Below are positions 47,661-64,000 of a stretch of 64,000 bases of DNA, in pieces; position 1 is the stretch's first letter; every line of letters starts with the position of its first letter. The stretch is from Trematomus loennbergii (taxonomy: Eukaryota; Chordata; Actinopteri; Perciformes; Nototheniidae): the NCBI GenBank assembly GCA_012861695.1, contig JAAOOA010000086.1, forward strand, positions 6,064,385 through 6,128,384, read 5' to 3'. The notes below the pieces were generated by a model that was given only the letters and a program-made list of their open reading frames with translations, ran no database searches and was not told where the DNA came from. Both the position numbers and the translations under genes were made by a program.

Positions 47661-48593
47661 TGTCCCCGGTGTTCCAGGGAACTCACCAAGTGTCAGAAAA
47701 CACAACCCTCTCTATTTTCCTCCATACCCAAATCTCTAAAAAAAGGGCTGCAACGGATCTGATAAAAACTGATCCAGATTGAACACTGTCCTGACGTCAG
47801 GACGGTGGCGCTACGGCTATTGGGCCAACTCTCCACCTATCAGGGGAATATGGGGTTGGGCCACGGCCAGCCATTGCCGCTCGAAAGCGCTGGAGACGCT
47901 GTAGTACATATGCCAGGCCTGTAAGTGGCGCTCTAGTCTGCCACAAAAGCAGCGAAGAAGACTTCCCGCGCATGGTTACCATGGTTACCCTTCTGTTTAT
48001 TCTCCGCTGTGGCTTTTTTTCTCCCTCCCCGAGGCAAGCGTTTGCTCCCGCTGCTTTAATTCAATGCAATCCCTCCCCGTCGAGGCAAGCACTGTAATTC
48101 TCTCCGGTTAGTCCACCAGCAGATGACAAACACCCACCTCTCCGCCTCTTCCAAGGAACGAGGGGACCGTGCGGCAGAGTTTCGGTTTTCTTTCGCCGGT
48201 CAAGATGTCCGTTAAAGTTTAAATCTTCCGGACAAAATGAGAAAAGTGCCGGTCAAAGGTCTTCTTTGTTATTTATTGAGCTTTAAAACAAATGAATAAC
48301 GACTCTATATAATAATAGGCTATAATAAAACACGGAGGACGGAGATCTATTTTTCTCCCCCTCTTCTGACTTGATAAGAGCGGCTCCCCTCTCCTGCAGG
48401 GGGGCGTGGTCAGCTGCAGCTCACAGAATCAGCCCCCTGCAAAAACAGGGCTGGAGAACAGCAAATAGAGCGAAATGAGGCATGGCTAAAATGCATGATC
48501 TGTTTGGTATTTTGAAAACAGAAACATATAAATATACCTTAGGTATGGCCCTACAATATATCATTTAAATATAGCATGATAGGTCCACTTTAA
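47661..48593. mobile_element. TTAA-type MITE, family A, truncated copy
   Basis: Begins inside the family (CCCCGGTGTTCCAGGGAACT) and runs to GCATGATAGGTCCACTTTAA. It preserves the uninterrupted target site of the Harbinger element (AGCACTGTAATTCTCTCCGG near 48088). Confidence 0.85.
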
Positions 48594-48906
48594 GTAAGCT
48601 TTCTAGATTGCTCTGACGATGGGAGGTGATATTCCATTAATTTTCACGTTCACAGTCGGTGATTTTTGCCGGCAGTCTTTCCTGCAACGGCAGTTTAAAC
48701 TGTATTTCCTTTATCCTGTAATATGACTTGATAGCTTTAAACTCCGCACACTGAGCTCTGATTGGTCAGCAGGCGGTGCTTTCACTGAGCATAAGTTACC
48801 ATGGAGATCTACCCCGGTAAGAAGTGAACCAGCGTCGTAGGACCGGAAACCCAGAGTTAACCCTGAAGTTACCTCGCTAAGCGAAAATCCGGCTTCGTAG
48901 TACAGG
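48594..48906. mobile_element. Fragment of the GGCCTGTACTACGAAG element
   Basis: Homologous to the right third of 13596-14684 (TTCACGTTCACAGTCGG, TTCGTAGTACAGG). Its last bases were separated by the insertion at 48907 and resume at 51285-51294. Confidence 0.8.
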
Positions 48907-49359
48907 CAGGGGTTAAATCGGGATTTGATATGTGGAGGTGCGAGAGGGGGGCGGAGGTCGAGGATCTCATTATTTGACCTTAAGGGATATACACTGTGGC
49001 CGTAAAGCAACTGCTCCATTATATATCAAATGCACACATTGATGCCACCAAATGTCACAATAAAAATAGAAAGTACTACAAATAAACTGGAATTAATTTA
49101 CATCTTAAATTATTAATATATACACAAAAAAAGGTTTACAAATATCCAACCTTCAAATTGCTTTTTTAAATCAACACTGCTCTGCACACTTGCTAAAGAA
49201 CATTTGTGTGGAAATCTCAATTCATTTGTAGGGCTGCGTGAGTATGGCCAAAAGTATGGGAGTAAATCTCACTGTAAACTATTTAATCATCACCAAATTC
49301 TGTGTTATTATGACCGATCATAACTCAGCTTTATGCAGACATACATTTAGCATGGTGTA

Positions 49360-49808
49360 CAGGGCCGGTTTTTGTCGCCTAGGGCGCCAGATCTGGGGGG
49401 GCGCTGCACTGGCAGCTCTGGGAGTTTTAGAGTTGTACCCCTAGATCTAGTCTCTAGTAATTGTGTGCTTAAAGTGCACCAGATTGAAGCATTTTACTTT
49501 ACATTTTCAAACCTTTCTTCCCGGGGGCCATACCCCCAGACCCCCCTAGAGGATGTGACGTCCACACCCCAATTAAAACATGTTCATACAATACTGAATA
49601 CATTTTAAGCTTTTTTATGTATATTACCTATGTCAATAAGTTTCTGTTTTTGTAGTGTATTTATCTTTTGTAGAGATTTGTCATTTATTTTTTTATATAT
49701 TCTATTGTGTATTCCTTGGATACTTTTATCTTTTCTACTAAACGAGGGGGGGCCAGGGCGCCAACTAAAATCTCGCCTAGGGCAGCAAATTGGTTAGAAC
49801 CGGCCCTG
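49360..49808. mobile_element. Element with CAGGGCCGG ends
   Basis: From CAGGGCCGGTTTTTGTCGCC to AGAACCGGCCCTG. The flanks share ATGG at the same position but not a full 8-bp duplication. Other left ends lie at 56687 and 57669 and a right end near 47110. Confidence 0.65.
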
Positions 49809-49862
49809 ATGGACACGCACGCATGCATGCACGCACGCACGCACGCGTATTTTTATATTTTT

Positions 49863-50973
<1,111 letters not shown>

Positions 50974-51128
50974 AATTATTTTATTATCTTTGCTTTGTAA
51001 TGCCTGTTGTAAAATGCCATATATAATGTGTTTTTACTGTATTTATTCATAAAAAGTCTTTTCATTTGTTTTGTAAAGCACTTTGAATTGTCGCGTACAG
51101 AAAAGTGCTATATAAATAAACTTAACAC

Positions 51129-51154
51129 TTGCCTTGCCTTGCCTTGCCTTGCCT
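51129..51154. repeat. (CTTGC)n microsatellite next to a SINE/LINE-like tail
   Basis: Five or so CTTGC units follow GTGCTATATAAATAAACTT, which resembles the 3' end of common vertebrate SINE/LINE families (AAGCACTTTGAATTG motif just before). Confidence 0.7.
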
Positions 51155-51352
51155 ATATTAAGAACGAGAGATGTTTTAACATATGGCTTAAACAAATGAC
51201 AAATGAGCGAGGGTGATGACGTCAGAGCATCGTCCTATGTGCCGGGGCTGAGCCCCGGACAGCCCCAGCCCAATTTAACCCCTGAGTACAGGCCACAGAT
51301 TACAGACAGATCTCATTACCCTCATAAGACTTGTCACAATTCGTTGTGATAA

Positions 51353-59169
<7,817 letters not shown>

Positions 59170-59560
59170 AACCGTCGAATCTTAAATTGCATAAAACTGT
59201 GAGAACAAAGTTCAATCTCACAATACTTGTTTATTTCCCATTCCAGCCTTGTCCCTTCTGCAGTCCTGCGTATATCTGTGCTCTCTTTCGATGCAGCTGA
59301 CTCACAGCGTCGGAGGCGGGGGCTGCATCTCAAGTCGGTTATTTTAATTTCCTCGGTCCAGGAGGAGCGATAATCGAGGAACTACCAGACCATCCTCCGA
59401 TGAAATCCTCATATACTCGCCCCGCCCCCTTACTGTGTATCGCTCACTGATTGGACGATGCAGCGCATGCACTGATCTGATGCTTCTTGACATGAGAGCA
59501 GTTTCCCAGCGGAGTGAAGAAAATACATGAAACTCACGAGTCACTCCTCAGTTTATACTG
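59170..59560 (-). promoter_or_regulatory. Upstream region of the PKR-like gene
   Basis: Between the ATG and the MITE at 59716, likely 5' UTR and promoter. I looked for an interferon-stimulated response element; GAAA/TTTC words occur around 59500-59540 but not with the required spacing. Confidence 0.3.
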
Positions 59561-59715
59561 TGTTTTGTTTCAATTAATGTATCATTTAGTTACAAATATG
59601 TGATATCTGAACAACGAAGTGGTCAAAAATGATTTATTCATTTATTGGAAACATTTTCATGATTGCTTTTTTCGTTTTACATTTTCATTTATTGTCATTT
59701 CCATTCAGTCAGTCA

Positions 59716-60098
59716 TTAAAGGTGGGGTAGGTAAGTTTGAGAAACCGGCTCGAGATACATTTTGTTATATTCCATGGAATGCTCTTAACATCCCGATAGC
59801 AATGAATATCTTAAGTGTACAAAAAATCCATAAAAAAATGTCATCTGTGGAAGCCGTAATACTGTAAAAAGTACGACCAATCATTTTAGCCGGCCCGGCT
59901 AAAATAACTAGATGGCCTACCTGCCTGTCAGCCTTCCATCTGTGCACAAAACTTATCTCGTGCCCTCATTGGTCATGTGCGCGTTCGTGTGTGTTGGAGG
60001 AGGGGCTCTATAAGGAAGTGGCAGATTTTCTCCGGTTGTGTATTTTCAAATTCTAGCGATCTCGAGCCGGTTCTCAAACTTACCTACCCCACCTTTAA
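59716..60098. mobile_element. TTAA MITE, copy 3
   Basis: 383 bp, nearly identical to 60-448 in the same orientation, with TTAA at each end. It lies upstream of the PKR-like gene. Confidence 0.88.
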
Positions 60099-60309
60099 GT
60101 ACTATTTAAAATGTTAATTTGCTACACAAACAAAAGTGTGCAATCCAATGAATGTTAATCTAACTGGGTTTTGATGGATAACATATCTCTTTTCTTCTCT
60201 CAATTATTTATTTCTATTGTGCATTGATATTGAATCAATATTAATCTAACTATTGTTCGTTTATACATTTTAAGAATGGCGTTTATCTTTTTTGAGAATG
60301 AGTTCTTAT

Positions 60310-60604
60310 TTTATTTAATGTATTTGGGTCTACAACAGATGATACAAATGTTTATGTCAGTAAATGTGTACTAACAGAGGCGGGGGTGTTTGTGAAAACA
60401 ACGGGGACAGAGCTGCTGTCAGACGAACAGCTGTGCGGCGTCATCACAAACGGACGTCGCTTCACGTGACGCTCCGGAGGAAAGGACGTCCCATTGCTCT
60501 TAAAACTCATTTCCCTGCTTCTCGTGGTTTCCTTGCGTCTCTTCATGCTTCCTTGGTGGGAGGGACTAAACGCAGGGAAACGACGCAAGTGAGGGACGCA
60601 AGGA
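60310..60604. mobile_element. Repeat P, copy 2, uninterrupted
   Basis: Matches 44545-44762 plus 45619-45730 in inverted orientation, for example GACGTCGCTTCACGTGACG in reverse at both places. Shows the pre-insertion state of copy 1. Confidence 0.65.
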
Positions 60605-60664
60605 TTCCATTGAACCAACCTGAGATGCAGCCCGGGTCTCGTTCTTTCCTATTATATATCCATG

Positions 60665-60791
60665 CTGCAGAGCCACTATTTCAAGTATACTACGTCATCG
60701 AGTGGGCCGAATGCTGGGCATTTAACATGCATTTAAACAGTCCTTCGGCGCCACTCGATGACGTAGTATACTTGAAATAGTGGCTCTGCAG
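60665..60791. repeat. 41-bp perfect inverted repeat
   Basis: Arms 60665-60705 and 60751-60791 are exact reverse complements (core TATTTCAAGTATACTACGTC), separated by 45 bp. A second hairpin follows at about 60799-60844 (ACTCGACATTGAGAAAC and its complement). Partial third copy at 61145-61212. Confidence 0.92.
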
Positions 60792-61239
60792 CAGGTTTAC
60801 TCGACATTGAGAAACGGCCCGTGGGTGTTTCTCAATGTCGAGTACGCTTGCTTGGTAGCACATGTCTTCCGAGTCACTTGCTTCAGAAGCGAGGCAAGAA
60901 TACTTCCTGGCATTCGGAAAACGAAGAGTGGAACAGTCGAGCAAGTGTGCAGGTGTGCGTCATATGAGAGGCCCCGCCTTACATTTTCCGCCACAGATTT
61001 AGGGAAATTGGTCGGCGCACAAAGCATTGTGGGGATTTTAAGACCGCGGAGTCTACACATGTGCAGCCTCGAAATGTCTCGCTACGAAGTACGCCGGGCT
61101 CGGTAGAATTCCAAGTATGCTGGACATTGGAACAGTCCTTCGGCGGCACTCAATGACGTAGTATGCTTGAAATAGTGGCTCTGGAGCAGCTTTACTCGAC
61201 ATTGAGAAACACCCCGGAACTGTCCTGAGAGTGGAGGCC

Positions 61240-61820
61240 TGCAGGCAGACCCCTCTTGCCGTACTTAGTTCCCAGCACTCACTTAGTACCCCCATGGAAC
61301 TAAGAGCCGATCGCGTTCACACCGGAATAAGTTCCCTGAGGGAAGATTACGCAAATGAAGCCGCTGACGTCACTTCTTCTTCTTCTGCTTTGGGTTTACT
61401 GGCAGGCCGCAAACAACTTCACGGCGTATACTGCCACCCGGAGTCCCCGGCCGGGAGTCCCCGGAGTTGGGGACACCTCCTCATCACTCCACCGCTCTTA
61501 TGTTTTTTTTGTGTTGCCATAAGTTATTCTCTCTCCGTTGGTGCGCGGGGCTAATGCTAATGCTAATGCCAGAAAATACAATGGCGGCTTCAAAAAACCT
61601 TTCAGAGTTTTACGGGGCGTGGTTTGCAATTCGCCCAGCCAATCAGAAATTGGTACTTTTTTCTTCCCAGGATAGTCCCACCTCTCTAGCAGGCACTAAA
61701 ATGGGGGTAAAAGTTCTCTGAACTAAGTTCTCTTTTTGGTGTGAACGCAAAATTCCAGGCACTAACGGAACTAACGGGAAAAGTACGGGTAAAAGTACTC
61801 CGGTGTGAAAGCGCCTATTA
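61240..61820. mobile_element. MITE-like segment carrying a LINE 3' tail
   Basis: Imperfect inverted ends around GCGTTCACACCGG (61313) and CCGGTGTGAAAGCGCC (61800). In the middle, 61371-61445 (CTTCTTCTTCTTCTGC, GCCGCAAACAACTTC, CTGCCACC) matches the LINE tail at 40456-40530. Confidence 0.55.
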
Positions 61821-63186
61821 CAGCTACTCCCACACAACAATAGAAAAATAGAGAAATATAAGAAAAATAGAGCCAAAAAATGATATTAAAATACTTGCAT
61901 TATGCTATAATGTATAACACTTTATAAAATAATAATGAAAAATGGGATCCATCATTAAGTGTTTTAAAATGCTAGTTTAAATAGAAGTTAAAAAGTTCTA
62001 GTAAAAGAAAAAGATCACAGTAAGAAGGGAGAAAAAAGAAAAAAAAGTAAAAGATTAAAAAAAGCAACTGCTACATGCGCAGTCGCAGCATGCACAATTT
62101 ACAAATAATTGATAAATATAATTACACTGACTTAAGGGGAAAATCATAGACAAATATTCCTCCACAAGTGAAGGGATCATTACAGCAGTTGATAGCTCAG
62201 TTTATTACACACCAACAAGATAAATACTCAAGCACGGACAAAACAGGAAATGATCAACTAGTGTACACAGAGATATGAGGACAGAGATGTAAAGCTTCAT
62301 TAGTCAATATTAATCACAGAAAGTGAGGATATCGTTGTGCTGTTCCCCGACCCCAAACCTCATTGTTCAGGAATTAATAAAACAGATGTATGAAGTTTTT
62401 CTCCAGTTGGTTGTGTTTTTTCTCCCAACCATTTTCACAATTGTCCATTCTCCATTATGTTCTGCTAGGTGTCTTGATCACATCCCTGAGACAGTGAGGG
62501 GACCATCCTCAAATCATACTCACTATATAACTTGTCTTACACATGAACTATTCATTTATTTTCTTAACATTTTTAAATCAAAAAGTCGCTTAAATCAAAA
62601 GTGCTATCACAGAAGTACTATATGTCTAACCTTTCTTCAATTTGTACCAACATATAACGAAAATGTATTATATCTGCTTAAAACATTGGTAGGTAACTCT
62701 CAAAAGAAAATAGTTTTAAATATAATCACTTGAATCTTGAACCAAGGAGATACAATTTGACTTACTTCCTGATAAAACGAGAGTATACCAATGTTTCATG
62801 CAAAGCTAATCTTTCAAAATTACGTTTTCTGACTTTTTTTTAAGTGCTACATACATCACAAATTAAACTCAAATGTAATATACCGTAATCCTGCTTCCAT
62901 CCCAGCGGACCCAGGCAGAGCTGCGCAGGGGTTTGCTGTTTTTGTGTGTTGCTATGAATTCTTTATCTGGTTACCAACAATTGTTTTCCAACCAAAGTCT
63001 TAAGCCTTCTTTCGTTAAAAATGAAGAGCCTGGCCTTGAAAAGAGCCTCTGACCCGGCTGATGGAGAGAGACGGCGTCCTGCTGGTCAAACACATCCCAT
63101 AACAGTGAAGTGTCATTTATAGAGTTATTCAGGTTACTGCAGACTTTAAGGGTCCATGCTGGTGTGTTTGAGTGTTCAGTGGCAGT
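61821..63186. other. AT-rich DNA and probable kdm1b 3' UTR
   Basis: No other gene supported. The part nearest 63187 is expected to be 3' UTR of kdm1b, whose stop codon is there. Confidence 0.4.
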
Positions 63187-63891
63187 CTACAGAGCAGCCA
63201 TCTTGCTGGCCTCTCTGACCCCGCTCAGGTAGGCTCCGGTCACAGTCTGAGGGAAGTGTCTGTTGGTGGCCTGGAAACACAAACCAAGAAAACAAATAAA
63301 CTAAAAACAGTTTTTAAATCTCCGGAAGCCAGAAAGTGACCAAATATCTGACAAAACAATCATGATTCATTTTTTAGGTAGTTTGAGACCTTTTTAAATA
63401 AAGAATGATTAATTCATGAATTGCGCTTTTCTTTTAAATACAGGAAAAATATATACAGAAATAATTATTTTAATTCCATGTTGATTTATTATTTTATTTA
63501 TTGTATTTATATTTCCACACTCTCTAATCAACATATTTTTGATTCCTCTTTATATATCCACATATCTAGATATTCTTTCCTTAATACTTTTATAGATGTA
63601 GTTTTTTTCCAGCTAAATAGTGGTTCCAGTGTTACATAGAACAAGGCGACCTTGGAATACTTACAGATAAGATTTATCTTATCTCTAAAAGAAATAGAGG
63701 AATAAATAAAACTGGTTAGTTGTCTGATGTGTACTTACCTCTCCAGCAAAGAAGACTTTTCCCTGCACGTCTTCAGCCAGGATGTCGTAGGCCTCTCCGC
63801 TCCCCCCCGTCTTCACAAAGCTGTAGGACATCTGGGACCACATGTCTTTGGTCCAATGTGTCACAAAGAAATGCACCGGCTCTGGGACCTC
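63187..63891 (-). CDS. kdm1b: Lysine demethylase 1B (LSD2), last two coding exons
   Basis: FAD-dependent amine oxidase that removes methyl groups from histone H3 lysine 4 in the nucleus. Exon 63739-63891 reads EVPEPVHFFVTHWTKDMWSQ, MSYSFVKTGGSGEAYDILAE, DVQGKVFFAGE. Exon 63187-63270 reads ATNRHFPQTVTGAYLSGVRE, ASKMAAL and stop. Both match the C-terminus of vertebrate KDM1B closely, including the FFAGE and HFPQTVTGAYLSG segments that contact FAD. Splice sites are canonical (AG/GTAAGT donor, CTAG and CCAG acceptors). The rest of the gene lies beyond 64000. The alternative KDM1A is excluded because it lacks this C-terminus. Confidence 0.94.
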
Positions 63892-64000
63892 CTAGGGATG
63901 ACAGACAGTAAACAGTAATGAAAAACACCCACAAAAAAACACAACTAACTCCGAAACATACTGTTTGTAAAAGGTTATAGGTATATTTTGTGTTGATAGA

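Noticed and set aside
59480..59540. Possible interferon response element upstream of the PKR-like gene
   Set aside because: GAAA-like words are present but spacing does not match GAAANNGAAA.

Overview
This is a teleost (ray-finned fish) genomic window, probably a percomorph. It holds five recognisable vertebrate genes with spliced exons, one repetitive gene I do not recognise, and a very dense load of DNA transposons with fish-type termini. Coding exons have canonical splice sites, introns are mostly 0.1-2 kb, and the protein matches are to vertebrate families.

Layout. (1) 1-12,200: first coding exon of ints8 (851-983, minus; the rest lies off the left edge), then all 19 coding exons of dpy19l4 (3471-12193, minus). 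Tandem dpy19l4-ints8 in the same orientation is also the human 8q22 arrangement. (2) 12,200-22,250: unrecognised minus-strand gene (14854-22211) made of about 18 small, mostly phase 1-1 exons. They encode acidic SDDEPL-type motifs followed by Lys/Arg-rich stretches. The gene grew by exon duplication and has been hit by a Tc1 element (intron) and a PIF/Harbinger MITE (exon). (3) 22,250-33,800: transposon territory, including a nest up to four elements deep at 24355-31117 whose insertion order can be read from target-site duplications. (4) 33,880-38,720: tekt1 (plus), with a good RFX X-box just upstream of its likely first exon. (5) 38,700-51,300: Tc1, LINE, hAT and other repeats. (6) 51,353-59,169: PKR-like kinase gene (eif2ak2, minus): a complete kinase domain in seven exons and a distant first dsRBD exon, with the connecting exons not found. 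(7) 59,700-63,180: MITEs and hairpins. (8) 63187-63891: the last two coding exons of kdm1b (LSD2), minus.

The genes do not form a pathway: transcription (ints8), protein C-mannosylation (dpy19l4), cilium (tekt1), antiviral translation control (eif2ak2-like) and chromatin (kdm1b). Three conserved exons (dpy19l4 coding exons 13 and 17, tekt1 coding exon 2) each appear one base short in or beside a four-base homopolymer. This looks like residual assembly error rather than gene decay, and frame anomalies in the unrecognised gene should be read with that in mind.
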